A stretch of DNA of 64,000 bases from Bradyrhizobium sp. CCGB12. GTDB lineage: Bacteria > Pseudomonadota > Alphaproteobacteria > Rhizobiales > Xanthobacteraceae. The notes beneath the pieces are model-generated. The model ran no database searches. It had not been told where the DNA came from and saw nothing but the letters and a program-made list of their open reading frames with translations. The first letter of the stretch is position 1. Each line of letters starts with the position of its first letter. The stretch covers positions 7,626,001-7,690,000 of the forward strand of contig NZ_JANADO010000001.1 of NCBI RefSeq assembly GCF_024199845.1, in the 5' to 3' direction. Positions 28,597-37,301 of this stretch are shown in pieces. The position numbers and the translations under genes are program-made.

Positions 28597-28937
28597 GGTC
28601 TGAATGTGTTTGTGAGGCGCGACGTCAGCGCCTCACTCTCCACCGTCGTCGCCCGGCTCGACCGGGCGACCGGGTACGCCGAGGCCTCTCGGCTCAATCA
28701 TATCAGTCTCTGGAATACTGGATCGCCCGATTGAATTGAGCGATGACAGTTGAGTGTGTGGCGCGCGCCTCGCACCACATCGTCGTCCTGGCGAAAGCCA
28801 GGACCCATTACCCCAGGGAGAAGTTGGGGCGCGACGCCGCCAACTGCGAGTCTTCGCCAAACCAAATGCGGTGGCAATGGGTCCTGGATCTGCGCTTCGC
28901 TTGTCCAGGACGACGCTGGAATCGAAAAACCCGCCTC
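28597..28937. other. Intergenic region between secA and the MarR gene
   Basis: 341 bases between convergent genes. Most is filled by the composite repeat at 28785-28915; the rest holds short repeat fragments (GTCGCCCGGCTCGACCGGGCGAC near 28650) that could end transcription. No gene is supported. Confidence 0.5.
28785..28915. repeat. Composite REP-like element, diverged copy
   Basis: GTCCTGGC-GAAA-GCCAGGAC at 28785-28804 is mirrored by a second, imperfect hairpin ending GTCCAGGACGACG near 28915, with CCCATTACC and GGCAATGGG flanks. The arrangement matches the 137-base unit at 17106-17242, so these are members of one family. Confidence 0.6.
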
Positions 28938-29381
28938 TCAATTCGAGCTGTCGATCAAACTCTCCAACAGCCGCTTCAATTCGCTCGTTGACTTGTCGCC
29001 GTAACTCTCCAGGATGTGCTCCTCCTGGTCCACTGCGAGCGAGTTGAGCTTCTTGCTCAGCACCTTGCCGCGGTCGGAGATGAACATCAAGACCTTGCGG
29101 CGGTCGTTGGGGTCCTGCACGCGGTAGACCAGCGTGTCCGAGACCATGCGGTCGATCATCTTCGTCAGCGTCGGATGGTTGAGCAGCACGGCATCCGCAA
29201 GCTCGCCCATCGAATGGCCGTTGCCATCCGACAGCACTTTTAGGATGCGCCATTGCTCGACCGGCACGCCCTCCTTGCTCAACCGCAGTTCGAGCTGCCG
29301 GTTGATTTCGCGGTTGGCTTGCGCGAGCAGGTAGGCGAGGTGATCGGTGATCGGGGAGTTTTCTTTCGAGGGTTTTGCCAC
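28938..29381 (-). CDS. MarR-family regulator of the amide cluster
   Basis: A 147-residue winged-helix protein: VPVEQWRILKVLSDGNGHS and LADAVLLNHPTLTKMIDRM (recognition helix), then a wing DPNDRRKVLMFISDRGKVL. GTG 29381 is chosen as start (VAKPSKEN); a TTG at 29405 is also possible. It is divergent from the AmiC-like gene, and two overlapping TTGAA/TTCAA palindromes sit in the gap, so it probably represses its own promoter and the amide operon. The inducer might be an amide, acid product or aromatic compound; none can be named from sequence. Confidence 0.85.
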   Translation of the reverse strand: MAKPSKENSPITDHLAYLLAQANREINRQLELRLSKEGVPVEQWRILKVLSDGNGHSMGELADAVLLNHPTLTKMIDRMVSDTLVYRVQDPNDRRKVLMFISDRGKVLSKKLNSLAVDQEEHILESYGDKSTSELKRLLESLIDSSN

Positions 29382-29446
29382 GGCTAAGACTTCGTCTTGA
29401 CCCAAATGAGTGAATGTCTTGCAATCGATGCTGCATCTATATGCAC

Positions 29447-29466
29447 TTCAATTGTTGAATGTTCAA
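29447..29466. promoter_or_regulatory. Overlapping palindromes, candidate MarR operator
   Basis: TTCAA-TTG-TTGAA (29447-29459) overlaps TTGAA-TG-TTCAA (29455-29466), in an AT-rich stretch between the divergent MarR gene and the amide operon. The TTGAA/TTCAA half-sites are typical of MarR boxes. Another TTCAA follows at 29471. Confidence 0.55.
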
Positions 29467-29560
29467 TATTTTCAAAATAGGATCATTGCCCAACAAAAGG
29501 GCGGAAGCCGCGGCCGCCTGATCAATGTGCTTACAAGTCTGGTGTCAGACAGGAGTTGGC

Positions 29561-30745
29561 GTGCACGCGACGGTGAACTTCCCGGCTCACGGCGGCCCGG
29601 CGTTGCCGCCGTCCTTGCTGTTCAGGAATCTGCCGTCATCGGCGGCTGATGGTGTCTTGTCGTCCAGAGATAACGCCGTCTTCAGGCGGCGCGGCACGAA
29701 CAAGCTGCGGATCGGCTGCTTCATCTGCTGCACCGGCTCGCCAGGAGTCTGGGGCCCCTGTGCAACCAATAGTGCCAAGCTCGCCGTCGCCGAGATCAAC
29801 AAGCGCGGCGGCATCCTCGGCCGCGAGCTTGAGCTTTCCATCTACGACGCCGGCGGGCCGCTGGATGAGGTCTTGCCCCGCGCCGAGCAGGCCATCGCGT
29901 TCGACGAGCTCGATCTCATCGTGGGCCTGCACACCAGCGCGGTTCGCGTTGGCCTCCGAGACGTCACGAGGCGTCATCGCATCCCCTACATCTACACGCC
30001 CGTCTACGAGGGTGGCGAGCGCACGCCCGGCGTGATGGCGATCGGCGAGACGCCGCGCTGGCAGAGCCGGCCGTCGATCCACTGGCTCGCCGACGTCAAG
30101 AAGGCGCAGCGCTGGTATCTGATCGGCAGCGATTACGTCTGGCCCTGGCAGTCGCACCGTGCCGTGAAGAACTACATCAAGGAGACCGGCGGCCACGTCG
30201 TCGGCGAGGAGTTCGTTCCGCTCGGCGAGGACAATCACGAGCCGCATCTGGCGCGCATCCGCGCCGCGAGGCCGGATGTGGTGCTGATCTCGCTGATCGG
30301 CACCGACAGCATCACCTTCAACCGTGCCTTCGGCGAATGCGGTCTCGGCGCCACGACGCTGCGGCTTGCCGGAGCCATGGACGAGACCGTGCTGCTCGGC
30401 ATCGGCGCCGACAACAGCGAGAACATGTTCTGCGCGTCCGGCTATTTCTCCTGGATTGGCTCGCGCGCCAACGACGATTTCCAGATCCGCTATCGCGCGA
30501 TGTTCGGGCCGAACGCTCCGCCGATCGGCTCGGTCGGCCAGTCCAGCTATGAAGGCCTGCGCTTCCTCGAAGCTGTCGTGAACAATGCCGGTTCATTGTC
30601 GATCGCGCCGATGCTCGCGGCGGGCCGCAACATCGTCTATGGCGGCGCCCGCGGCCCAGTCGTCGTTCGCAACGGTCACGCCCGGATGCCGATGTATCTC
30701 GTCGAGGCCGATGGCCTCGACTTCAGGCTGATCAAGCCGGTCTGA
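29561..30745 (+). CDS. AmiC-like amide-binding protein, no signal peptide
   Basis: A type I periplasmic-binding-fold protein of the AmiC/urea-amide group, about 394 residues from GTG 29561, which has AGGAG five bases ahead; ATG 29525 in the same frame is the alternative. The core starts at KLRIGCFICCTGSPGVWG and includes LAVAEINKRGGILGREL and RWYLIGSDYVWPWQSHRA, the last shared with the exported binding protein at 33314. I see no export signal, which matches AmiC of Pseudomonas, a cytosolic amide sensor that controls AmiR; no AmiR gene is nearby. It leads the amidase-Liv 2 operon and may sense its substrate. Confidence 0.75.
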   Translation: MHATVNFPAHGGPALPPSLLFRNLPSSAADGVLSSRDNAVFRRRGTNKLRIGCFICCTGSPGVWGPCATNSAKLAVAEINKRGGILGRELELSIYDAGGPLDEVLPRAEQAIAFDELDLIVGLHTSAVRVGLRDVTRRHRIPYIYTPVYEGGERTPGVMAIGETPRWQSRPSIHWLADVKKAQRWYLIGSDYVWPWQSHRAVKNYIKETGGHVVGEEFVPLGEDNHEPHLARIRAARPDVVLISLIGTDSITFNRAFGECGLGATTLRLAGAMDETVLLGIGADNSENMFCASGYFSWIGSRANDDFQIRYRAMFGPNAPPIGSVGQSSYEGLRFLEAVVNNAGSLSIAPMLAAGRNIVYGGARGPVVVRNGHARMPMYLVEADGLDFRLIKPV

Positions 30746-30900
30746 CCTTGGCGCGGCAATCGGTGCACGCACCGCTTCAAAATAATACTTGAAAAGGAAA
30801 ATATTTCCGTTTTGAATGTTTCGGCCGGGCCGACGCGCTCGTCGCGCAAAACGCGGCCGCACGCCCAAGGACTGATCCAAGAAAACTTCAGGAGAGCGCC

Positions 30901-32415
30901 GTGACAGTTGTCCTTCCCACGCCAGCCCAACTTCGCAGTGTTGCCGAGCAGTGCGGCCTTTCGCTCACCGACGACGACGTCGCCTCGTTCCGCGGCCTGA
31001 TGCAGGGCTCGATCGAGGCCTACAATCTCGTTGCCGCGATGCCGGACGAACTGCCGGAAGTGAAGTATCCGCGCACGCCGGGCTACCGGCCCACAGCCGA
31101 AGAGAACCCTCGCAACGCCTGGTATCGCAAGTCGACCGTGAAGGGCGCCGCCAGCGGCAAGCTCAAGGGCAAGACCGTCGCGCTGAAGGACAACATCATG
31201 TTGGCCGGCGTTCCCATGACCAACGGTTCGTCGACGCTGGAAGGCTATGTGCCCGATTTCGACGCCACCATCGTGACGCGCATGCTGGATGCCGGCGCCG
31301 AGATCAAGGGCAAGGTGCATTGCGAGCACTTCTGCCTGTCCGGCGGCAGCCACACCGGCTCCTATGGGCCGGTGCATAATCCCCACAAGATGGGTTACTC
31401 GGCCGGCGGCTCGTCGTCAGGCTCGGGCGTCGTGGTCGCGCTCGGCGAGGTCGACATGGCGATCGGCGGCGATCAGGGCGGCTCGATCCGCATGCCGTCC
31501 TCGTTCTGCGGCATCTACGGGATGAAGCCGACCTGGGGTCTCGTGCCCTATACCGGGATCATGCCGATCGAGATCTATGTCGATCATACCGGCCCGATGA
31601 CCGCAACGGTCGCCGACAACGCACTGCTGCTCGAAGTGCTCGCCGGCGACGACGGCTACGATCCGCGCATCAAGGCGCCGAAGGTCGAGGAATACACCAA
31701 GGCGCTCGGCCAGGGCGTCAAGGGCATGAGGATCGGCATCGTCAAGGAAGGCTTTGAGCAGCCGACGGCAGAGGCCGCGGTGAATGAAAGCGTGCGCGAG
31801 GCGGCGAAACGCTTCAAGGACCTTGGTGCCAGCGTCGAAACGGTGTCGATCCCGATGCATCTCATGGGCGGCGCGATCTGGACCCCGATCGGCACCGAAG
31901 GTCTGACCCAGACCATGATGTTCGGCGACGGCTACGGCCTCAGCCGCGGCGACCTCTATTCGACCTCGCTGATGGATTTCCATCGCGGCTGGCGCCGGCA
32001 GGCGGACTCGCTGTCCGAGACCACGAAATTGTTCATGATGCTCGGCACCTACATCAACAACAATTTCGGCCCACGCTTCTACGGCAAGGCGCTCAACATC
32101 TCGCGACGGCTGACCGCGGCCTACGACAAGGCGTTCGGAGATTACGATCTGCTGCTGATGCCGACCACGCCGATGAAGGCGACGAAGCTGCCGGAGTCCA
32201 ACGCCAGCCGCGAGGATTACGTTGCCCGCGCGCTCGAGATGATCTCCAACACCGCGCCGTTCGACATCACCCATCATCCTGCGATGTCGCTGCCCTGCGG
32301 CATGGTCGATGGCCTGCCCGTCGGCCTGATGCTGGTGGGGCGCATGTTCGAGGAATCCACCATCTACCGCGCTGCCCATGCCTTCGAGCAGAACGGCGAT
32401 TGGAAGAAGATGTGA
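30901..32415 (+). CDS. Amidase (amidase signature family)
   Basis: A 504-residue amidase-signature hydrolase, converting an amide to carboxylate and ammonia. The Ser-cisSer-Lys triad is visible: K96 in VALKDN, S171 in the GGSSSGSGV stretch and nucleophile S195 in GGSIRMPS. Start is GTG 30901 with AGGAG seven bases upstream. An N-terminal helical part (residues 1-85) resembles that of glutamyl-tRNA amidotransferase-independent amidases acting on aliphatic or aryl amides. It lies behind the AmiC-like gene and 36 bases ahead of the permease genes, so the cell probably imports and hydrolyses the same amide. Confidence 0.92.
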   Translation: MTVVLPTPAQLRSVAEQCGLSLTDDDVASFRGLMQGSIEAYNLVAAMPDELPEVKYPRTPGYRPTAEENPRNAWYRKSTVKGAASGKLKGKTVALKDNIMLAGVPMTNGSSTLEGYVPDFDATIVTRMLDAGAEIKGKVHCEHFCLSGGSHTGSYGPVHNPHKMGYSAGGSSSGSGVVVALGEVDMAIGGDQGGSIRMPSSFCGIYGMKPTWGLVPYTGIMPIEIYVDHTGPMTATVADNALLLEVLAGDDGYDPRIKAPKVEEYTKALGQGVKGMRIGIVKEGFEQPTAEAAVNESVREAAKRFKDLGASVETVSIPMHLMGGAIWTPIGTEGLTQTMMFGDGYGLSRGDLYSTSLMDFHRGWRRQADSLSETTKLFMMLGTYINNNFGPRFYGKALNISRRLTAAYDKAFGDYDLLLMPTTPMKATKLPESNASREDYVARALEMISNTAPFDITHHPAMSLPCGMVDGLPVGLMLVGRMFEESTIYRAAHAFEQNGDWKKM

Positions 32416-32451
32416 GCGAGGCTCCGATGCAGGCCGACGGAAACGCAACGC

Positions 32452-33309
32452 ATGGCTAACGCGTTCGTCGCGACGTTCGAGATCCTGAGCTTTGGTGCGA
32501 TCATCGTCCTGATCGTGCTCGGGCTCGGGATCATCGCCAGCATGATGGGAATCTTCAACTTCGCGCAGGGCGAGTTCGTCCTGCTCGGGGCCTACATCAC
32601 CTATCTCGCCTATGCCAAGGGACTGCCGATTTGGGCCGGCATGGTCGCGGCACCTTTCGCGGTCGGCGCGCTCGGCTTCGTGCTGGAGGCACTGATCATC
32701 CGCCGCTTCTACGCCGCGCCCATCGTTGCCATGCTCGGCACCTATGCGCTCGGCCTCATCATCCGCGAATCCGTGCGCGGCCTGATCGGCGGCTTCTATC
32801 TCACCGTGCCCGAACCGATCGGCGGCTCGATCGACATCGGCGCCATGCACATCTCGGCCTGGCGCTTCACCATCATCGTGATCACGCTTCTGGTAATGGG
32901 CGGCTGCTATCTGCTGCTGTCGCGCACGAGCTTTGGTCTGCGCATGCGCGCCACGCTGGAGAACCCGTCGCTGGCGCGCGCCTCGGGCATTTCAACGCCC
33001 CTGATGTACGGCGCCACCTTCGCATTCGGCTCCGCGCTCGCCGGCCTTGCGGGAGCGCTGATCGTGCCGGTGTTCAGCCTCTACGCCGATCTCGGCCTGC
33101 GCTTCCTGATCCAGGGCTTTGTCGCGGTCATGGTCGGCGGTGTCGGCTCCTTCATCGGCCCGGTCGCAGGCGCCGGCGTCATCGGCACGCTCAGCGCGGC
33201 GTTGCCCTGGGTGATGGCGCCCGTCGTCGCCGACGTGCTCGTCTTCGTCCTTGCCATTGTCTTCATCAAATTCCGCCCGCAGGGCCTCATCGCTGGAAAA
33301 GGGGTATAG
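32452..33309 (+). CDS. Liv-type ABC transporter permease 2 (LivH/UrtB-like)
   Basis: A 285-residue inner-membrane permease with about eight helices. Markers of the LivH/UrtB group are MGIFNFAQGEFVLLGAY near residue 31 and RFLIQGFVAVMVGGVGSF near 215, and a C-terminal FRPQGLIAGKG. It begins 36 bases past the amidase stop and its stop is four bases before the binding-protein ATG. With LivM 2 it forms the channel of transport system 2. The closest family is that of amide and urea importers, which agrees with the amidase next to it. Confidence 0.9.
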   Translation: MANAFVATFEILSFGAIIVLIVLGLGIIASMMGIFNFAQGEFVLLGAYITYLAYAKGLPIWAGMVAAPFAVGALGFVLEALIIRRFYAAPIVAMLGTYALGLIIRESVRGLIGGFYLTVPEPIGGSIDIGAMHISAWRFTIIVITLLVMGGCYLLLSRTSFGLRMRATLENPSLARASGISTPLMYGATFAFGSALAGLAGALIVPVFSLYADLGLRFLIQGFVAVMVGGVGSFIGPVAGAGVIGTLSAALPWVMAPVVADVLVFVLAIVFIKFRPQGLIAGKGV

Positions 33310-33313
33310 TCAC

Positions 33314-34531
33314 ATGTTCGATCGCACACAGCTTTCACGGCGCCGCTTCCTCTCCAATTTCGCCTTTGCCTCCGGTGCGGTCGCAACCGGCATCGGCAGC
33401 TGGGTGATCCCGGCCCCCTGGGCCAATGCGGCTGAAGGCCCGATCAAGGTCGGCATCGCCACCGACCTCACCGGCCCGATCGCCTATGCCGGCAATGCCG
33501 ATGCCAACGTCGCCAAGATGGTGATCAAGGAGATCAACGCAGCCGGCGGCCTGCTCGGCCGTCCGCTCGAGCTCTATATCGAGGACACCGCCTCCAACGA
33601 ATCGGTCGCCGTCGGCAACGTGCGCAAGCTGATCCAGCGCGACAAGGTCGACATGGTGCTGGGAGGCATCACCTCCTCGATGCGCAATGCGATCAAGGAC
33701 CCGATCGTCGCGCGCGGCAAGACGCTCTACATCTATCCGCAGCTCTACGAAGGCAAGGAGTGCACGCCCTATCTGTTCTGCACCGGCCCGACGCCCGCGC
33801 AGCAATGCGACGAGTTCATCCCCTGGCTGATCAAGAACGGCGGCAAGAAGTTCGCGCTGCCGAGCGCCAACTACGTCTGGCCGCACACGCTCAACGTCTA
33901 CGCCCGCAAGGTGATCGAGGCGAATGGCGGCGAAGTCGTGTTCGAGGAATACTATCCGCTCGACCAGGTCGACTTCTCCGCGACCGTCAACCGCATCGTC
34001 TCCAACAAGGTCGACGTCGTCTTCAACACCGTCATTCCGCCCGGCGTCGGCCCGTTCTTCAAGCAGCTCTATGAAGCGGGCTTCCTCAAGAACGGCGGGC
34101 GCCTCGCTTGCGTCTACTATGACGAGAACACGCTCAACATCAATCAGGCCGCTGAGATCGAGGGGCTCGCAAGCTGCCTCGACTATTTCAAGGTGCTGAC
34201 CAAGGAGAACCCGTTCGACGCCAAGATCCAGGCGGCTTACGAGAAGGATTTCCCCGGCAACTTCCTGTTCGCCGCCGGCAGCGCCGCCACCGGCACCTAT
34301 CGCGGCCTGAAGCTGTGGGAGGCCGCCGTCAAGGAGGCCGGCAAGATCGACCGCGAGTCCGTTGCCGCTGCGCTCGACCACGCCAAGATCGCCGAAGGCC
34401 CGGGCGGACCTGCCGAGATGGTGCCGGGCAAGCGGCACTGCAAGATGAAGATGTACACGGCGGTGGCCAAGGGCGGGAACTACGAGATTGTCGCGCGCAG
34501 CAGCGGCCTGGTCGATCCCAAGGAATGCTAG
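33314..34531 (+). CDS. Liv-type substrate-binding protein 2, Tat-exported
   Basis: A 405-residue periplasmic binding protein. It has a twin-arginine signal (SRRRFLSNFAFASGAVATG near residues 8-26) and a probable cleavage at ANAAEG. The mature part begins IKVGIATDLTGPIAYAGNAD and contains LPSANYVWPHTLNVYARK, related to the AmiC-like protein upstream. ATG 33314 is chosen; the longer frame is the livH shadow. It is the extracytoplasmic receptor of system 2, and its likeness to the cytosolic AmiC-like sensor suggests they bind the same or a similar amide. Its stop codon is followed by a short triplicated repeat. Confidence 0.9.
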   Translation: MFDRTQLSRRRFLSNFAFASGAVATGIGSWVIPAPWANAAEGPIKVGIATDLTGPIAYAGNADANVAKMVIKEINAAGGLLGRPLELYIEDTASNESVAVGNVRKLIQRDKVDMVLGGITSSMRNAIKDPIVARGKTLYIYPQLYEGKECTPYLFCTGPTPAQQCDEFIPWLIKNGGKKFALPSANYVWPHTLNVYARKVIEANGGEVVFEEYYPLDQVDFSATVNRIVSNKVDVVFNTVIPPGVGPFFKQLYEAGFLKNGGRLACVYYDENTLNINQAAEIEGLASCLDYFKVLTKENPFDAKIQAAYEKDFPGNFLFAAGSAATGTYRGLKLWEAAVKEAGKIDRESVAAALDHAKIAEGPGGPAEMVPGKRHCKMKMYTAVAKGGNYEIVARSSGLVDPKEC

Positions 34532-34556
34532 AGTGGAATGCTGAGGTGGAATGCTG
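34522..34556. repeat. Three imperfect copies of GTGGAATGCTGA at a gene junction
   Basis: Three imperfect copies of about 12 bases (AAGGAATGCTAG, AGTGGAATGCTG, AGGTGGAATGCTGA) span the stop codon of the binding protein and the first possible ATG of LivM 2. It looks like a recent tandem duplication. Confidence 0.6.
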
Positions 34557-35657
34557 AAGCCGATGAGTGTGGTAAGACAGGCCATCGTCGCCGACGCAGG
34601 CGACGACGTGGACGGTGCGATGGCTGAAGGCACAGCGGCGGGACAAGCCGCGGCGAGGCGAAAAGTCCTGCCGATCGTGGAGGGCGTCGTGCTCGTCGCG
34701 GCGCTGCTCGCGCCGCTGGTGCTTCAGGACTACCTCACCGTGTTCGCGACACGCGTGATCATCCTCGCGCTGTTCGCGCTCTCGTTCGATCTCGTCTGGG
34801 GCTATGCCGGCATCATGAGCTTCGGCCAAGCCCTGTTCTTCGGCTCGGCCGGCTATGGCGTCGCGCTGCTCGCGCGCGACCTCGACATCACCAACATCTT
34901 TCTGGTGCTCCCTGCGGGCACGCTGATCGGCCTGACCTTCGCGCTGCTGCTCGGCGGTTTCCTGCTGCTGGGGCGGCATCCCTCCAGCGTGATCTTCGTC
35001 TCGCTGGGCACGCTGACCGGCTCCTATGCCGCCGATCGCCTGGCGCGCGGCTGGTATTATCTCGGTGGCCAGAACGGTATTCCCTCGATCGCGCCGATGT
35101 CGATCGGGGGCTACGAGTTCACGGAAGGGCCGGCGTTCTATTATCTCGTGCTCGGCATCCTCGTCGTCGTCTACCTGCTTTGCCGTTTCCTGGTGCGCTC
35201 GCAATTCGGCCTCGCGCTGGCGGGCCTGCGCGAGAACGAGCAGCGCATCGCCTTCTTCGGCTACAAGGCCCAGCATCTCAAAGCCATCATCTTCACCATC
35301 GGCGGGGCCATCGCTGGCCTTGCCGGCAGCCTCTATGCCTTCCACGAGGGTTTCGTCTGGCCCAACATGGTCGGCGTCGTGGTCTCGACCCAGGTGGTGC
35401 TCTACGTGCTGTTCGGCGGCTCCGGCACGCTGATCGGTGCCGTCATCGGCGCCGTCATCGTCGAAGGCGTCAGCTTCTGGCTCTCGGACAATTACCGCGA
35501 GGTCTGGCCGATCATCTTGGGCCTGCTGCTATTGCTCGTGATCCTGTTCCGGCCGCTCGGCCTGATCAGTTTCGTGCTGGGTGAGCGCGAGCGGGTCGGC
35601 AGCTTCGGCGCCAAACCCAGGGAGACCGAAAAGGAGAAGCGCAATGCCGCTCCTTGA
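34551..35657 (+). CDS. Liv-type ABC transporter permease 2 (LivM/UrtC-like)
   Basis: A 368-residue permease. After a charged 40-residue N-terminal tail it has about ten helices and the LivM motifs LVWGYAGIMSFGQALFFGS near residue 81 and LAGLRENEQRIAFFGY near residue 222. The start is uncertain: ATG 34551 lies in the third copy of a small repeat and ATG 34563 (MSVVRQ) is equally possible. It overlaps the next gene by 14 bases. It forms the channel with the permease at 32452. Confidence 0.9.
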   Translation: MLKPMSVVRQAIVADAGDDVDGAMAEGTAAGQAAARRKVLPIVEGVVLVAALLAPLVLQDYLTVFATRVIILALFALSFDLVWGYAGIMSFGQALFFGSAGYGVALLARDLDITNIFLVLPAGTLIGLTFALLLGGFLLLGRHPSSVIFVSLGTLTGSYAADRLARGWYYLGGQNGIPSIAPMSIGGYEFTEGPAFYYLVLGILVVVYLLCRFLVRSQFGLALAGLRENEQRIAFFGYKAQHLKAIIFTIGGAIAGLAGSLYAFHEGFVWPNMVGVVVSTQVVLYVLFGGSGTLIGAVIGAVIVEGVSFWLSDNYREVWPIILGLLLLLVILFRPLGLISFVLGERERVGSFGAKPRETEKEKRNAAP

Positions 35658-36378
35658 GGCCGCCGGCATCAGGAAGGTCTTCGGTAAGCTCACCGCGCTC
35701 GATGGCGCAGCGCTTACCGTCGGCGAGAACGAGTTTCACGGGCTGATCGGTCCGAACGGCTCCGGCAAGAGCACGCTGATGAAGTGCATCGCGGGCGCCG
35801 AGGTGCCGACGCAGGGCAAGGTGAGCTTCGTCAACACCGACATCACCGCCTTCACCCCGACCGAGCGCGCGCGGGCCGGCATGAGCCTGAAATTCCAGAT
35901 CACGTCCGTGCTGCCGTCGCTGACGCTCTATGACAACATCCTGCTCGCGCTGCAGGCGCAATGCTCGCTGTTCGATCTCGTATTCTCGCGTACGCGGGGC
36001 GCGCTGCACGATCAGGTCATGACCATGCTGACCCAGTTCCGTCTTGCGAACCGCGCCTTCGACGCGGCAGCAGCGCTGTCGCACGGTCAGCAGCAATGGC
36101 TGGAGATCGCGATGGCGCTGGCGGGCAAGCCGAAACTGTTGCTGCTGGACGAGCCGACCGGCGGCATGAGTCTCGAGGAGCGCCGCGTCACCGGCGAACT
36201 GCTCCAGCCGATCAAGCAGCACTGTTCGCTCGTCATCGTCGAGCACGATCTCGATTTCATCCGCGACATCTGCGATCGCCTCACCGTGCTCGATCAGGGC
36301 AAGGTGCTGGCGTCAGGCACGGTGTCGGAGATCCAGGCCAACAAATCCGTCCAGGAGATTTATCTGCGCCGTGCCTGA
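35644..36378 (+). CDS. Liv-type ATP-binding protein 2 (LivG/UrtD-like)
   Basis: A 244-residue ABC ATPase. Walker A is GPNGSGKST (near 36-44), the signature is LSHGQQQWLEIAM, and Walker B is LLLLDEPTGGMS; the signature has the SHGQQ form found in the urea/amide transporters rather than the usual SGGQ. ATG 35644 has GGAGAAG eight bases ahead and overlaps the end of livM 2 by 14 bases. Together with the next protein it powers system 2 in the cytoplasm. Confidence 0.92.
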   Translation: MPLLEAAGIRKVFGKLTALDGAALTVGENEFHGLIGPNGSGKSTLMKCIAGAEVPTQGKVSFVNTDITAFTPTERARAGMSLKFQITSVLPSLTLYDNILLALQAQCSLFDLVFSRTRGALHDQVMTMLTQFRLANRAFDAAAALSHGQQQWLEIAMALAGKPKLLLLDEPTGGMSLEERRVTGELLQPIKQHCSLVIVEHDLDFIRDICDRLTVLDQGKVLASGTVSEIQANKSVQEIYLRRA

Positions 36379-37072
36379 GCAAGAGTTTCTCAACATTAGG
36401 CATCTCGACGCCGGCTATGGCCGCAGCCAGGTGCTGTTCGACGTCAGCCTCGACATTCCCTGGCGCGGTGGCGTCGCGGTGCTCGGCCGCAACGGCGCCG
36501 GCAAGACCACGCTGATGAAGACCATCGTCGGCGAATTGCCGGCGTGGAAGGGTGAGGTCGCCTTCGACGGCCGCGACATCAGCCGCCGCGCCACCCAGGA
36601 GCGCGTGCGTGCCGGCATCGGTTACGTGCCGCAGGAGCATTCGGTGTTCGCGCGCCTGTCGGTGCGCGACAATCTCGCGGTCGGCTCGCTCGCGAGCAAG
36701 GATGCTTCCGCGGTCGATCGCGTGTTGGCCATCTTCCCAAAACTTGGCCAGCGTCTCGACCAGCCCGCCGGCACGCTCTCCGGCGGCGAGCGCAAGATGC
36801 TCGCCATCGGCCGCGCCATGCTGGGCGATCCAAAACTGTTGCTGCTGGATGAGCCGACCGAAGGCGTCTGGATCGGCGTCATCGAGGAGATCACCGAGCG
36901 CCTGATCGAGCTTGCAAAGACGATCGCCGTCATCATCGTCGAGCAGCACCTCGACCTCGCGCTCCGCGTCGCAGACTACGCCTACGTGCTGGATCGCGGC
37001 CGCGTCGCGCTGCAGGGGCAGGCGGGCGATGTGCGGGGCAATCCGGAGCTGATGCGATATCTGGCGCCGTAG
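36371..37072 (+). CDS. Liv-type ATP-binding protein 2 (LivF/UrtE-like)
   Basis: A 233-residue ABC ATPase. Walker A is GRNGAGKTT near residue 39, the signature LSGGERKMLAIGR and Walker B LLLLDEPTEGVWIGVIEEI. The EPTEGVWIGVIEEI form resembles urea/amide UrtE-type proteins. It begins with GTG 36371 and overlaps the stop of the preceding ATPase by eight bases. Last gene of the amide uptake operon. Confidence 0.9.
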   Translation: MPEQEFLNIRHLDAGYGRSQVLFDVSLDIPWRGGVAVLGRNGAGKTTLMKTIVGELPAWKGEVAFDGRDISRRATQERVRAGIGYVPQEHSVFARLSVRDNLAVGSLASKDASAVDRVLAIFPKLGQRLDQPAGTLSGGERKMLAIGRAMLGDPKLLLLDEPTEGVWIGVIEEITERLIELAKTIAVIIVEQHLDLALRVADYAYVLDRGRVALQGQAGDVRGNPELMRYLAP

Positions 37073-37126
37073 GGGCAGCACGTCCGCCGCCTCCAAATCT
37101 CTCGCAACGCGCACCCTGTCAGTCCG

Positions 37127-37255
37127 TCATCCTGAGGCGCGAGTGGCGCGATGCGCAGCATCGTGCCGGGAGCCTCGAAGGATAACGGCCGCAGCAGTCA
37201 GCCGGGCCGTCGCCCTTCGAGGGCCGCTGAAGAAGCGGCCACCTCAGGGTGACGG
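37127..37255. repeat. Paired TCCTGAGG / CCTCAGG intergenic repeats
   Basis: Two units with CATCCTGAGGCGCG...CCTCGAAGGAT and CCTTCGAGG...CCACCTCAGGGTGACG in opposite orientation between convergent genes. The same family occurs near 59.17-59.30 kb and is very common in Bradyrhizobium intergenic DNA. Confidence 0.65.
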
Positions 37256-37301
37256 TGAGAGACTATCGATGATGAGAGATCAGGACGAGCGCTTCCGCTC
37301 C

